Assembly (NCBI GenBank): GCA_018389105.1
Contig: JACATO010000093.1
Span: 62,001-126,000 of the forward strand
Length of the DNA stretch: 64,000 nt
DNA from: Nautilus pompilius
Taxonomy: Eukaryota > Mollusca > Cephalopoda > Nautilida > Nautilidae
Direction: 5' to 3'
Shown here: piece by piece, positions 1-12,456 of the stretch
Layout: every line of letters begins with the position of its first letter
Numbering within the stretch: the first letter of the stretch is position 1
Notes under the pieces: generated by a model
What the model saw: only the letters and a program-made list of their open reading frames with translations
Database searches by the model: none
What the model was told of the DNA's origin: nothing
Position numbers and translations under genes: made by a program

Positions 1-1825
1 TAATCATTGATGCGTCCAGAAGATTAAACATTGCAGGAGAAACTGTTAAGCAGTCAATTAAAGCGCATTGCTCACGATACCAGCTCAATATGGCTCAGTG
101 ATGGTATCGAAATATGACAGGAGTGGAGTAACAGCGGATCTCAGCTCTCCTTCCAGATGTCTGTGGGTCGGTCGGACGAGATCTGAGATTCGGTTTCATC
201 TTTCCCGTCGTAGAAAAATAAACATCGAATCAAACACTGGCAGGAATTTTGCTGCTGCATTTCTAAAACTTGGATTTTGGAATGCATTTCTACACTACCA
301 CAGTCCCCTCTGTGTCTTTCCTTTTTTCTCTTGCAGTTCAAACAGTTCGTTTTCTGTATCTTCTCAGAACCGGAAGCTGCAGCAATTTCGCCCTCATTTA
401 CAGTGTGGAAGTCAAAGGGACTGACAAGAAACTCGGTTGTTCTTTTCAGTCTTTCTAGCTACATGGGTTTGGAGTAGAAACTTCCTCTCATCTTCGTAAA
501 AAAACACGACCCAACCGCCAGCATCCAGGTTTTCCTCCATGTCGAACTTCTCAATTGTTGACGAAAACTCCGAAAGTTGGTAAAACTGTTTCCAGGTCGA
601 AGTTTGCTCATGAAACCCAAAAATCTTCAGGACAACAGTCGAGAAGTCTGTCTAATTTATTCCTTGTTGATATGAATTCTGGTGGTTTAGCATCAGAGTT
701 ACATCTGTTAGAGACGGCAAATCTAAGAGCAACTTTTCATCGCCGAACTGAGCCACATCGTACATTTTGGGAGGTGATTCAATAAACGTTTGTAGAACCC
801 GTCTCCCACTGAGCCGTCCGACTCCCGTGAGGTTCAGATGTTCGCAGAGGCCATTCCGCGCACCTGACACCAGTTCAACAAACAGTCGATGTTCTAGCGA
901 ATGTTTCCGAATTCTGTTCACTCTCTCTTTCCACAACTGTGTTCAGAACTTCCTGCGAACAGCCGCTTCCCAGTTTAGATCCCGGAGCTCGCTCGCCGAT
1001 GGATCCAACCGGATATACATTAGGACCCGGTCACGGAGCGAGCGCCATCAGTGGTTACAGCACAGACTTCTTACAGCCCAACCGAAACATCTCCGTACGA
1101 TCAGAGCCAAGTCTCGCACGATTCCATCCCCGTTAATGCCGCTAACCCACACACACACACACATAACTGAGCAACATCATCCCTTATGTCTGTGGACTCG
1201 CTATTTGCACAAGTCTCATCTAATCCCCTCTCGTAACTGATATGACAGACTGTCGGCTTAGTTCTAACAGAGGCATTTTACGAAAGATTTCATCTTTATC
1301 CCTCTGATTTTTAAAGAGCTCTTTGCCTGATGCCAGAAAACCTTTCTTTTTTTTTTATCTACAGTTCGCCATCGCCGTACGGCTTGCATTCCCTCGCCAG
1401 AACCAGATAAATACGGCATGGTGTTAACATCACCGAACGACTCCCAGTCCGGACGGCCCCAGTCGGTTGGTTCTGTTCTCGCTGCCAGGAAGGCGCTTCT
1501 CGCCAAAATCTGAATGACCGGTTTCGCTATGTGGGTTTATATTGGACCGAGAATACGGGGAAGGCAGATGGTATCGTTTGTTTTTGTTTTGCTGCTTTTC
1601 AGTTCCACGAAATGGCTGGGGTTTTCTTCTTCCTCTGATCTTTCTTAACAACTCGATGCTCTTCTCGGATGCTACGAGATTTCTCTTTTACGGACGGCGA
1701 CTGATCTGTTTCCTTTTCACTTTTTTTGTGTTTCTTTAAAATAACAAACCTATTCGTGTTCACGGCAACGGTGATCTATACCGACTGCTGAAGCGATTCT
1801 TACATTCAGCCGACGAGGTGTTCTT
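1..1825. other. No gene recognised; non-coding or intronic sequence
   Basis: Several short overlapping frames are open here, but none has recognisable domain content, a consistent codon pattern or a convincing splice context. A short (CA)n run lies near 1149-1163 and a T-run near 1347-1358. I see nothing functional that can be named. Confidence 0.5.
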
Positions 1826-1935
1826 CACCTGTAGCGGGCGGGAGAGTGACGATCTGCTCGGGTCGGTGACGTCACGTTCAACTCACGCCGAACGTGACGT
1901 CGGTGCATTTCCGGAAGACTGGCGGAACTAGTTGG
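1826..1935. promoter_or_regulatory. Promoter-like cluster: paired CRE dyad plus ETS site
   Basis: A perfect 12-bp inverted repeat has arms GACGTCACGTTC (1868-1879) and GAACGTGACGTC (1890-1901), separated by 10 bp. Each arm carries a CREB/ATF half or full site; the left one reads TGACGTCA. An ETS-type core CCGGAAG follows at 1911-1917. The block is CpG-rich compared with its AT-rich surroundings. CRE plus ETS is typical of TATA-less animal promoters, but no first exon can be assigned on either strand. The dyad itself is seen directly; promoter function is inference. Confidence 0.4.
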
Positions 1936-2784
1936 GGACGGAAGCAGTTACTACGGTACATTCACAGAGGAACTGGAAGTAATACACCGGGCAGCAGCCA
2001 GCGTGGATTAGTGTCTCTGATTTAGATTAATGGAGACAACCAAAGTCCTCGTACCCATCACGAACTAAGCCTCGGCAGATGTTTCGCCTATGAACGGGCC
2101 CGGTTACCAAGGTGTCCTGACATGGACGAACGAACTATTGTACAATACTGCGGTTAAGAAACGCCATGAAGTATTCGAATTCAAATAGAGATGTCCATGC
2201 ATTCAAAGTCATTGCGATTTCCATACACTTGTATGTTCAAAAAGATTGGCCTGCGATGTAACGAGGTCAAAGTTCTGCAAGTACTTTAGTTGGAAATTAA
2301 TGTTAGAAAAAAAGATGTCAGCCTGGCGCTTTCGCTTTCCATTATAGTAGCCGATGGTCGGTTCTCTCCGGATGCAGGCTGTGTTTGGTACCCAGTCATT
2401 CTGCGCGGATTTTGCTTTTTTGTTAACCTCCTCTCTAGCGGCTTGCTCTACGTGGGTTTTCCAGGGTACTACGTTTTCCACCTACTACTTATAATAAAAG
2501 TTTTAGTGCCGCATGCACTATTTTTCGCACCCGTACCCTCGGTCGGTTTTGTGCTTAGAAAAGGAATAATTCTGGAGGGGTGTTTCATAAGCATCCGTGA
2601 TTCGTAAATAAATAGTTTGATGCCGATATTGTTAACGATTTATGTTTGTATCAATAAACTCGGGTAAAATTACCTGGAAACGAAAGTAAAAAAAAAAAAA
2701 AAACAATAATAACAGTCTGTCCTGAATTTGCATCTTAATCCTAACCGGGAACACGTTAAAAAATAAACAAACCCGAAAACAGAA
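1936..2784. other. No gene recognised
   Basis: AT-rich sequence with poly-A near 2689-2703. A 105-residue plus-strand frame at 2290-2607 is hydrophobic but resembles no family I know and has no supporting signals. Confidence 0.5.
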
Positions 2785-3289
2785 ACGATATCTGGCCGCC
2801 ATCGAGCTGTAAGCACCTAAACGGTATCTGGCCGCCATCGAGTTGTAAGCACCTAAACGGTATCTGGCCGCCATCGAGCTGTAAGCACCTAAACGGTATC
2901 TGGCCGCCATCGAGCTGTAAGCACCTAAACGATATCTGCCCGCCATCGAGCTGTAAGCACCTAAACGATATCTGCCCGCCATCGAGCTGTAAGCACCTAA
3001 ACGGTATCTGGCCGCCATCGAGATGTAAGCACCTAAACGGTATCTGGCCGCCATCGAGATGTAAGCACCTAAACGGTATCTGGCCGCCATCGAGCTGTAA
3101 GCACCTAAACGGTATCTGGCCGCCATCGAGCTGTAAGCACCTAAAACGAATCTGGCCGCCATCGAGCTGTAAGCACCTAAACGGTATCTGGCCGCCATCG
3201 AGCTGTAAGCACCTAAACGGTATCTGGCCGCCATCGAGCTGTAAGCACCTAAACGATATCTGCCGCCATCGAGCTGTAAGCACCTGAAC
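2785..3289. repeat. 36-bp minisatellite, 14 copies
   Basis: Fourteen head-to-tail units of about 36 bp, each with the core ATCTGGCCGCCATCGAG and the tail TGTAAGCACCTAAA. Variants sit next to each other: units 5-6 share ATCTGCCCGCC and units 7-8 share GAGATGTAAG, which indicates local duplication. Unit 11 and the last unit differ by small indels. Because 36 is a multiple of three and the unit lacks stops in some frames, long minus-strand frames run through it (2632-3729 and 2756-3310), reading a 12-residue repeat containing RLGAYSSMAA. I regard these as artefacts. Confidence 0.95.
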
Positions 3290-5827
3290 GACTTCGCATG
3301 ATTGCGCCACACAACGGCGTAGTTCAAACAGTTACTCCACAGCGAGTAATCTCCCTTCCTCCCTCTTCTGACATCAACATCCGGGGGTCCCTCCTCCCCC
3401 ATCCCCCCACCCACCGGAAGTTTCCCCCACTTTTTTTTAAAAAAAAAAAGTCTTGAAATAAAGAACGAAAGATTCAATTGAACGGAACAGTAAGAAGTGG
3501 GTTTTGTAACAACCCATTCGTGCTTGTATGGTACTGGAACACGCAGCCGATGGAAATTAGGCGTGAACCTAAGAGCGTCTCGGAGTAGAAACGCGTGATG
3601 GCGTCGAGAGAGATAAAGCGGGCGAGAGATTCTTCCTTGCACCCTCCGCGCAATACAAACTCCGCGCTGTTTGTTCAAAAGCCAAACCGGAAAAAGGAGT
3701 GGAAACGGAAGATGTTTCCACAACCTCAACTTACAGTTCCGCGACTAAATTGCCAGTTTCCGTTTGTAAACGCTTAAGAGATGTTAACTTGTTAGGAGCA
3801 ATAGACTCCATTTATTATTGTGGATAGGCGAGATTTCTTTTACATATATATATATATATGCTCTTGTTGGCCAAAACAAAACGCGGCCATGATTATAGAA
3901 CAAAGCGAGAAATCATTAATTTCCATGCTGGGTTTTCTTAAGTATCGCCAGACGAAATAGCCATTCAGGCTTCATTGGGTATCTAGCCGGCAAAATGAAG
4001 TGAATAACAATGGTCCTTTAGGAAATTAAATAAAGACCCTTAGTACGCGGGGAAGTATGGATAAATAAATCTGTATTCACTATAACTGTGAACATTTATA
4101 TTTATCGTTAAAATACTAATTAACACTCGTTTGTTAACTTTACTTGCACCGATTCGTAAACGGTGCTCGTATACTATATTTTGAACAAGAAATAGAAGAA
4201 ATAAAGTTCTTGATGTTTCTTTAACACGAAACTTTTTCGCATATTTTTTTTTTTTTTACTTTAAAATCATCCAAGTAACCGGTGGTGTGGGGGGGGAGAG
4301 AAGAAAGAATAGATCAACACCTATCGATTCTTGTCTGGTCGCTACTTTCATTTTCGGTCTGTATATTTGTTTGTGCGTTTACGTATGTCAACCCGTCTAC
4401 ACGATCCTTTTGCCTGTTGTCTGTAGTCTCTTTGTCATTATATCGTTCCTGCCTGTTTATATCTCTGTTTGCTTGTCTGTCTGTGTTCGCATGGAGGCTG
4501 CACGTCACTGTGAGGAGTTTCCTCGAAATACGTTTGGCCGTTTCCCTGCGTTTTATTCGACGGTTTTGCTGATGCACTCTGGGCGTCATCCACAAACTGT
4601 ACGAGGAACAAACTTCGACTGAAGGCAGATTTTGCACGCCACCGTGAATTAAACACGTGATTACGTAGAGGGGGGGGGCAGGCGGTCGCCGACCGTGGCG
4701 AGAGGTTAGAGGTCTTCCCGCACCGTGGAGAGACGTGCCGTCACGGTTGACAGTTAGACAAAGACTAGCGGAGAAGGCGAGCTGGCGATAAAAGGTGAAT
4801 TATCCACGTATTAACTTCTCTCTTCGGGTCATGCATGCGCCTTTTTTTGTTTTGTTTTGTAAATGCGTGTAGTCCACGAGTAGCAACGTGGCTCCTTCTA
4901 GCCCGTTCTTTTGAGAAGCTTCACGAGTGGTGGGAGGGGGGAATGGTTGGACAGTGTCTGGGTGTCTCGGCCACGCCCTTACCGACACGCGGGTTCGAGA
5001 AGTCGGCTTTGATCGGGTGGTCTCGGCCCGTGCAGAATATGAGCGCCAGCTGTCTGTTTTCAATGCCAGCTTTACGCTTTGGCTGATATGAAAGCCCACC
5101 TCGGTTTTTTTGTTACCTTTTCTCTTCTTTTGATGCGTCGCACGGTTCATCTAGTTCGTGTCAACAGGTGTAAAGAGGTCTATCGAACAATGGAGAGAGG
5201 GGCTACGTGATAAATGAGGAACTAAACGGTTCTGTAAATTAAAACTGATTACTGTTCTGCGACTGGTATCAGATACCGTACTCTCCGCTTGTTTGCGCTG
5301 TTTCTCCAGCCGGAGGTGTGTTCTATGTTAATGGAGAGGTGTATTAAAAGCAGGTGTCCGGGTAAAATGAAAATGTAATGCAAACCGTAAACATGTTGTT
5401 TACTAAATCTGCGCAGTTAAACCAATACAAAGTGTAACGGAGTTATTCACACAGACCGGCCGATGGGGAAATAGAAGTGATGTCATCGATGCTATTATCA
5501 ACAAAATTTCATGAGGCAGGGGGGGGGTTCGTGACATGAAAGTGACGGGGCATGGGACGACATAAGTAAACAGGAGGTAATCGCGGTTTATAAGAATGGG
5601 CAACAGCCAAGAAAAGAAGCCGCGAGGAGAAATTTGAGCTCATGTTTGTAGATAAACATATAGGTCGGGGGGATCTCTCTAAAATAACAACTAAACGTGG
5701 CACGATACAATGTAAAGGGTTTTTCTTGCTTCGATACTTCTCAGCTTGAGAGATAAACAACCAAACAGCAGAATGCGGAAATAAAAGCGGGTTAGCGACA
5801 AAAGAATCGTTAGGAAGAAAAGGTAAC

Positions 5828-5830
<3 letters not shown>
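3290..5830. other. No gene recognised; low-complexity tracts
   Basis: Contains a (TA)n run at about 3844-3859, several T-runs, a pyrimidine-rich TCTG/TTTG tract at 4330-4490 that leaves overlapping frames open, and a G-run near 4670-4680. No domain, RNA gene or transposon end was recognised. Confidence 0.5.
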
Positions 5831-5866
<36 letters not shown>

Positions 5867-6071
5867 GTCAGTACAGTAACAAATGTGACATGAGTACAGA
5901 TAGAGAGAGAGATGACGTCAGTACAGAGAGAGAAATGTGACATCAGTACAGATAGAGAGAGAGAGATGACGTCAGTACAGAGAGAGAAATGTGACATCAG
6001 TAGAGAGACAGAGATATGACGTCAGTACAGAGTGAGATGATTGATGTCAGTACAGAGAGAGAGAGAGTATT
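5831..6071. repeat. CRE-bearing minisatellite, locus A
   Basis: A (GA)n tract is followed by about eight units of the form ATGACGTCAGTACAGAGAGAG. ATGACGTCAG and GTGACATCAG units alternate, giving a dimer of roughly 45-50 bp. TGACGTCA is the palindromic CREB/ATF site. The same unit recurs at 35353-35795 and 62664-63292. The short frames crossing it are repeat-derived. Confidence 0.9.
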
Positions 6072-9000
6072 ATTTAGTGGGTTCTTACAAAACAAGAAAC
6101 TATATAGACAAGATTTATTAACGAAACAAAAACCAAAGAACAAACAAACAGAAATCTATCCGATTGCAGTGATGTTCTCGCCCAAAAAAAGAGAAACGAA
6201 AGTAATGTGGTATTTGTAAATTAGTTAATATTCGAGTGAGAGATCTATTTACTTTTTTTTGATTGCCCAGAGAAAAAGAAAGATGAATAGATACCGGCTG
6301 CCAATAACCACACGCACCTAAAATTCCATCAACATTTATAAACAATGTCTGGCACAAGATCATAATTCCGTTTCTGTTTAACCAGACTTTGCGCTAGCAC
6401 GTGTATTTGGAGATAATTGTCAAGTCATTCCAAACGGCTGTATTCCTCGTCTTCAGAAAACCTGATGTCAAAACTCCTCTTTCGGTAGCAAAAAATTATA
6501 TGCTGCTTTATCAGTTCTTTGTAATTTTTGTCACTTGTATTCATGGTTTATATCTATCTACCTGACTGATGATAGCATTGCTTTTGTTCTGTTTAGCATA
6601 GCCTCCCTGTTCTGCGCCAAAGGTATTGCTTTTCTAAGTACGGTTTGCATGCATATGGAAATGAACAAATTTCGAACACTTAAAAGCAAAATAACTGTCT
6701 TGCGAAATATACGTAAAAATACAATCATCCATTAAGCGCTTAATCTCGTTAAGAAGGAAAAATCGGATAATCTTTTCGGTTTTTCCCTTTTCTAAGCCGG
6801 ACTTTGCCGTAGCGCCGCCAAGTTTCAGCCGTATATATCGCAAGCCCCGCTACGGTTTTAGCAGTTCCTCATCCAGTCGTACCAATTAAACAGCCCTTTT
6901 ACTACCTGCGTCCTCTTGTTAACTGGGTAGATTTTGAAGACATGACGAAATATTCTGAGGTTTGGGGTGGGTACCCAGACAAATTCTTGAATTCCGTAAA
7001 ACCCCTCTCCTCGTCCAAACATTTATCTCCAGTCTTTCCCTTTCTTTTATTATTATTTGTAAAGCGTTTGCTGACTTCTTGAAGTATTTTCCGGGACGGA
7101 ATGGTCCGTATATCAACAGCGGAACTGGCGAAGAAATATTTCAGTAGATCCAATTTCTTGTAATGTTTTAGACTATTTACTACCTTACATCCCAACTGTA
7201 AAAAAAAAAAAAAAGAAGAAAAACAAATGCTTATTTCACGATACACGCAACAGAAAACGTGTAAGGATGACAACTAATTCTTGTTCGGAAAAAAATCCCG
7301 AGTTTCGACCTTTTCCCCCCCAGGACAGGTAGGATTTGGGAGGCTTAACTCAAGCATTGTTTGGGCTGGCGATCAGCAAGGTCTGATGTCAGCCGTGGCT
7401 AACCCGGCTGGTATCTCCGGACCACCTGCGCTGACCGAACTAATTACCGCGGGGATTTAACAGATCTAATCAGCGCCTTCTACAAGACGACTAAAGGCAT
7501 TAGGAGTTTGGAACTTAACTTCCATTCTCACGGGTACATGGGTGAAAATTAAACGTCCTGAAGCTTGTATGGCGGGGGCGGATTTTCCCGGTTGGGGGGG
7601 GGCTTGAAAATCATAGCTGCTGGACTCTCGTCGTCCTAGCGGATAACGGCCGCTGCTCCATCACCTGCCAGGTGGCCGGTGCCGTAATCACGAATCCAAG
7701 CAGCGGGGTGTGTGGAAATCTCCTTCCAGGTGACTGCCCTAATGTGGCCAATTTGCTTTTACGCCTGAAGCCATGGCAACGATTTTCATTTTCATCGTAG
7801 CGCGCCCAGGTACTCGGTGGAAGGGTGGGGCGATCTAAAAGGGCGAGAAAGAACTTCATTTGGAGAATGTTTTTCCCTTTGTAGATCGGTCTCGGGAGAA
7901 TTTCAGCTGACTGAGATATTTGGCTTACATGCAAATCGTGAAAATCACCGGAATAAATTGTGATGACGTCATGACAAACCTTATAACTGATCTCCGGGTA
8001 CCTGATGATATTTTACTCGCCGTTTTGCTTTGTGTTTTCGGTTTTGGAACATTCGTTCGGTTATCGATTTACAGGATCGTTGAGTTACCGTAAGTACTGT
8101 TCCCTGTTGACTGTTTAAGCATTTGCTTCGTTAATCGTTTTTTTTTAATTGTATCTTGTGAAACGTTTATAATTAATAGTGAGTTTTAGAAATATAAAAG
8201 CAATCTTCAGTGTTATTATTCTTCGAAATCTTTTGGTTTAAGGCCAAAAGCATTTTACCCGATTTCTGTGGGACGGAACCAGCAACTGACGCCAAAACCT
8301 TCAGACATCGCAGATCCCGGTTGTTGTGGCTGCCTCGTGTTTTGTTTTTTTTTTTCCTTTTTCGTTTTCTCCGACGTTTCAGACCATTACTCGAATTATC
8401 CTCCACAGCAATTCAACCGTAGAAAATGCGTTTTTAGGGGTTATAATTGGGATTTGGTTTGGTTTGGTTGGTTGGTTGGTGGTTGGTTGGTCAGACCGCG
8501 CTATTTCAGGACCCTGGGACCCGGCTTCCTCGATGTTTCGAAATATCGATCTCTATCAATTATAATGTAAGGGGAGGAGGGGAAGGAACGACAACAAAGA
8601 AAACAAAATATTTTTCTAAAACATGTCTGATTACCTTGTTTTCTTTCGAATGTATACAATAATAAGCGTAACCTTTTAGGCGGCATGACAACTGGTTTTA
8701 TGGCCCCTGCGGTGGTTCCGTTTCTGTGATCGCAGCGCCACAGCGAATTAATACTTTTTTTTTTTTTCCTCCATCGTTTTGGGTGCAGTTCGTTTCACCA
8801 CCAGAATCAGGGGAGATAAATCCGTCCGGCGACCTTATCGCAACCGGCCGGAAACCCACGACATAAGAATATGTCTATCCTAAGGTCCGTTCTGATGCAT
8901 CTCGATCCTTGCTGTAGAAGCTACTCGACAGACAGCGCAATTGACAAAATGCCGAGCGAGGTACCAAATTCGGATTTATTTAAGGGGAACACCGCCGAAT

Positions 9001-9165
9001 TCATGAAAGACACGAAACGAAACGAAACTCTATCCTAAAATGCCTGGGTATTCCGTAATCAGCCCAGTTATCTTTTTTTTTTTAAAAATTATTTTCGTCG
9101 GCAGTTTGAAACTGTTTGTAACACGAGTTTGCTTGTACAGGCCCTAACGTAGACGCGCTGCAACC
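6072..9165. other. No gene recognised
   Basis: Mostly AT-rich sequence with T-runs (for example 8345-8357 and 8755-8767) and a GGTT-rich stretch at 8455-8490. The scattered short frames have no recognisable content. I see no transposon ends, tRNA-like boxes or tandem arrays. Confidence 0.5.
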
Positions 9166-9560
9166 TCAGCATCTTAACTCCCGCCAGAATCCAACGCTCC
9201 CCCTTGATCACGTCTTACAACGTAATGGCGTCGGCCCCGTATCTCCCAGGCGGGAGAGGGAGGGGCGTAATAAGACCGAACGAGCGGAACCGGCGCGTGC
9301 TTCTCTGCCCCAACTGGAGAGCAGAAATGATCCAACCGAAACCAGCGGGCAGACACTGCAGCACGCACAAGCAGTCGCCTTCTTCTCGCCTTCCTTCGGT
9401 CAGAGGATGGCAATGATGCGCGTTCCTAATCACGAGCAGGACCGGTTTCAAACGCCTCCTCCCCCCGTCGTCCGCACGGATTTTACCCACCGCCCCCTGG
9501 TGGCTGACCTTGTCCGTAACCGAGAAGCGCCGCGGTGCGATCTTTTGGAGCGAAACGTAA
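9166..9560. other. GC- and CpG-rich island, possible regulatory region
   Basis: This block is clearly richer in G+C and CpG than its flanks, with CCGCC and GCGCC runs on both strands. Overlapping frames of 70-90 residues (9174-9490) reflect the base composition and resemble no family. It could be an undermethylated promoter or exon, but no start, splice site or motif pair decides this. Confidence 0.3.
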
Positions 9561-10850
9561 TGACAAGAAAATAGGGTAAAGGTGGGGGGGACACTAGATC
9601 GACTTTGTTCGACACCCGCCGGTTGACGCTTATTTACTCTCCATCCTCCCTGCGACTTAACTCATGAAATCACGCAAAATTCGTCCTATCTACTCCAATC
9701 GGTAGTCCTCCCGTCACTAATTTTAAAAATTAAAAACTGCTTAATAATGCAAAGATCTAGTCTATGGAGACTTAAACTCTCGACCCCCAAAGTTAGTGGA
9801 GAACCCGTGGGTAGCATTAGCTCCCTACTTCTATTTTAAAAACTCGTGGGAACTCCGTCTCTCAATGTCCTAGGTGATTCGGAATTGAAAACAAAATATG
9901 GAATAATAAAACGAGGCTTAGGTGTCCATTACTGTGTAATGAATGGCGCGCGCGTGTGTGATGGGGTGGTGGTGTCTGATTAGTCCTCTCCCTCTCACCT
10001 GTAATCACTCTGTCAGGTATTCATTTGTAAAGTGGGATGGTTCGATCTCGGAACGTCACTCGTCGTCTCCTTCCCACCCGTTAACGAAAACCTAGACAAA
10101 CAACGGAACAAACTTCTTTTTTTCTTTTAATATCCGGTAATTAATTCTAAGGCCAAACAGGTTGTCAAGAAAAGCGAAAATTCACGTGTTTAGTTTTTGA
10201 GAGTTTTTCCCCGAATATTCACGCACTTCTCATTTGTTATTTTTGTATTCTGCAGTTTTCATTGTATCTACAAATGTATTAGACGGCTGGGAATGATAGC
10301 AAATATATAACTAACAATATTAGTAAATATCAGTTATTTTTAAAGTTTTGCAAGGCATTTCGGACACCCTTTTTTCTGATCTATTACCTTCGCAATACTA
10401 ACCAAAACTTCATCGTTCTTTGTAGTTCTATAACGAAGAACTACCTTCTGTTTTTATCTTAGCAATATTTGTTTTTCTTTTTTAATACTTTCTAAATATA
10501 TATATATATTTGACGTCTCATGGTTATTCTACTTCTTGTCGTGAGAGATTTGTTTTCAGTGGTTATAACATGATGCTGTGACTGGTTTACGTCCGACAAC
10601 GATAATTACTGCGCAACTTTTCTCGTATGATAATGGAGTCCGACAAGTTTTCCTATAAATTTTAAAAATTTACGAAGATATAATTTTTCAAACATTTTTG
10701 TACAAGAAGATAAAGAATACATTTGAATAAACATATTTAGAATCGTGCGGAGTCAAATCTATGTGTACAGAGTGAGTTGTTGTTTTTTTACAGAGCAAAG
10801 GCCAGAATGGACGAGCTATACGTCGATCAAGAGTTCAAATTCTTTAGTTT
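9561..10850. other. No gene recognised, AT-rich
   Basis: AT-rich, with a short (TA)n run at 10497-10510. No long frames, transposon termini or tandem repeats seen. Confidence 0.5.
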
Positions 10851-10951
10851 ATATCGACATTGAAATCATTCCGTGAATCCAATTTCTGGCTTACGAAAGA
10901 GCCGTTCTTGACAGATGTCGCACCATTCCTTGCGTCAACGACGGTTCCTTT

Positions 10952-11271
10952 TTCTTCTTCGATCACTCATTCCATAAGAGCGGGGAATCGTCGCACCGTC
11001 GTTGTCCGCTCTCTGGCTCCGTCTTCAGCAGCGGTTTATTCTCCTGACTTTTCCTCGTCATAGGAGACCCGCCTCCGTCACGGCTATAGATCGTCCCCCA
11101 ACAGTCCTTGTCTGAGTGCCTACACGGGCCACTCCACCCTCACCCAGCAACCGGACCGATGCCAGTAAAGTACCTCGCTCAAGGGTCACAACAATGCGCC
11201 AGCGGCGGGAATTGAACCCGGGACCCTTCGGTGCTGGAGCCAACACACTCACCACTGAGCCACGTCGGGCC
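10952..11271 (-). mobile_element. tRNA-derived SINE
   Basis: The minus strand starts near 11271 and carries an RNA polymerase III A box, TGGCTCAGTGG (11252-11262), and a B box, GGTTCAATTCC (11208-11218), with tRNA-like spacing. An unrelated body follows and the element ends in an A-rich GAAGAAGAAAAA tail. Imperfect 15-bp direct repeats GGAACCGTYGTTGRC flank it (about 11273-11287 and 10934-10948), consistent with a target-site duplication. It inserted into the C-terminal part of the decayed transposase around it. The family within known molluscan SINEs was not determined. Confidence 0.8.
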
Positions 11272-11643
11272 TGGCCAACAACGGTTCCAAAGCTTTGACA
11301 TTTTTTTGCAAGACTTTGAACAAGCATTTTTCTCCAAAACTCCCCCGAGTGGTGAAATCCAACGACTTCAAATCGAGCAACGACAGAGGCCGATTGTCCT
11401 CGCCTATCGTGTTTGGAAAATCCTCGGACAACTACGTCTCTGTCGTTCGGATAGTGCGCGCAGACGGGTCCCGTCCCACAGTAATGTCCAGGGCTCGATC
11501 TTTACATACGATTTCAGAATATCTTTTGGAGATTTTGGCTTTGAATTTGATGCCTTGTCAGGCAAAATCCAATTTGGTTCGTCCGTCAGCGGTGATGTCG
11601 GCCAAAACCATCATTGAAGGCTTTTCCAAATTTGCCCGCTTGA

Positions 11644-11644
<1 letters not shown>

Positions 11645-11722
<78 letters not shown>

Positions 11723-11737
11723 TAATAATAATAATAT
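11645..11737. repeat. (TAA)n microsatellite
   Basis: About 30 TAA units with one phase break near 11722. It lies inside the decayed transposase and produces a tyrosine run in a minus-strand frame that is not a real protein. Confidence 0.95.
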
Positions 11738-12115
11738 GGGTAAAGGGAGATCATTGGAACTGAATGGGATCATTTTGAATGTTGACGACCATTCGATTAC
11801 GAACAATTTCTCATCTAAATCCAGAATATGCAAATGACGGTTATCTGCGAGCCGGGTCTTTGAGTAAACGAGAACGATCCAGTTGCTTTTGTTTCGATTA
11901 TGCGTCAGGAAGTGACCATTCCGGAAGTTGCAGAAATATTGTTTGATTTTTTTTTTTCATATTCATTTTCCGGGCCTTCGATTCGCTGGACCTTCAGCGC
12001 TTTGGCCATTTTCGTCATGGACTGCGGAAATCCGACTGCTATGACTTTGAAGAATTTCTTGAAAACAGTAACGGCCGGCCTAATCTTGGTCTGTTATTAT
12101 TAGAAGAGGTTTTGA

Positions 12116-12456
12116 CAGATTGATCAATATTTGCGAGGCATATTCTCATAGTAGACAATCAGGTCGTTCATCCAATGCAATCACACAACTTTCGATCAAT
12201 ATAAGCATCAAAATTAGCTTTCAAACGTTTGGAAAAATAACTCCATATACAGCTTTGGTCAGTCGTTTTGACCTACTCAGTAATTTTCAATGTTTGATGG
12301 GGGATTTTTTAACATCAAAACTTAAAGCCAAACACGTGTTTTTGGTTTTATCAAGTATTTATTACCAAACATAAAAAAAAGAGAAATAAAAACAAAAAAG
12401 TACAAAAATTGAAGTTACGGCAAGAAACAAATTATTTAGAAAATGTTAATTTTGTT
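12116..12456. other. No gene recognised; spacer between two transposase relics
   Basis: AT-rich sequence between two minus-strand transposase relics. It probably holds their decayed termini, but I could not align inverted repeats by eye. Confidence 0.4.

Larger units (their letters stand above)
10860..12115 (-). pseudogene. Decayed Tc1/mariner-superfamily transposase, interrupted by a SINE and a microsatellite
   Basis: Reading the minus strand from about 12115 downward, pieces of an IS630/Tc1/mariner-type transposase appear in order but in shifting frames. First comes an N-terminal linker, NRPRLGRP, like the RPRxGRP linker of this superfamily, then a basic helix-turn-helix remnant. Next is LDRSRLLKDPA followed by ILDLDEKLFVIEW (about 11765-11830), matching the first catalytic Asp block, usually written as F-D-E-K. 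Then MVLADITADGRTKLDFA (about 11560-11620) matches the MVWxxITxDGRTPL block. Last is GEKCLFKVLQKNVKALE (about 11290-11340), the block near the C terminus. An (ATT)n tract (11645-11737) splits the first two blocks and a SINE (10952-11271) splits the C-terminal end. The arrangement resembles maT/DD37D-like families, but the subfamily is not certain. Stops and frameshifts show it is dead. Terminal inverted repeats were not located. Confidence 0.7.

Noticed and set aside
2785..3289. CRISPR array
   Set aside because: The 36-bp units are contiguous with no unique spacers, and the context is eukaryotic.
2632..3729. 365-residue minus-strand frame as a repeat protein
   Set aside because: It is open mainly because the 36-bp array lacks stops; it contains poly-Lys/Phe runs from A/T tracts, and unit-length indels in the array do not respect the frame.
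11558..11833. Tyrosine-run protein on the minus strand
   Set aside because: The run is a translated (ATT)n tract inside a transposase relic.
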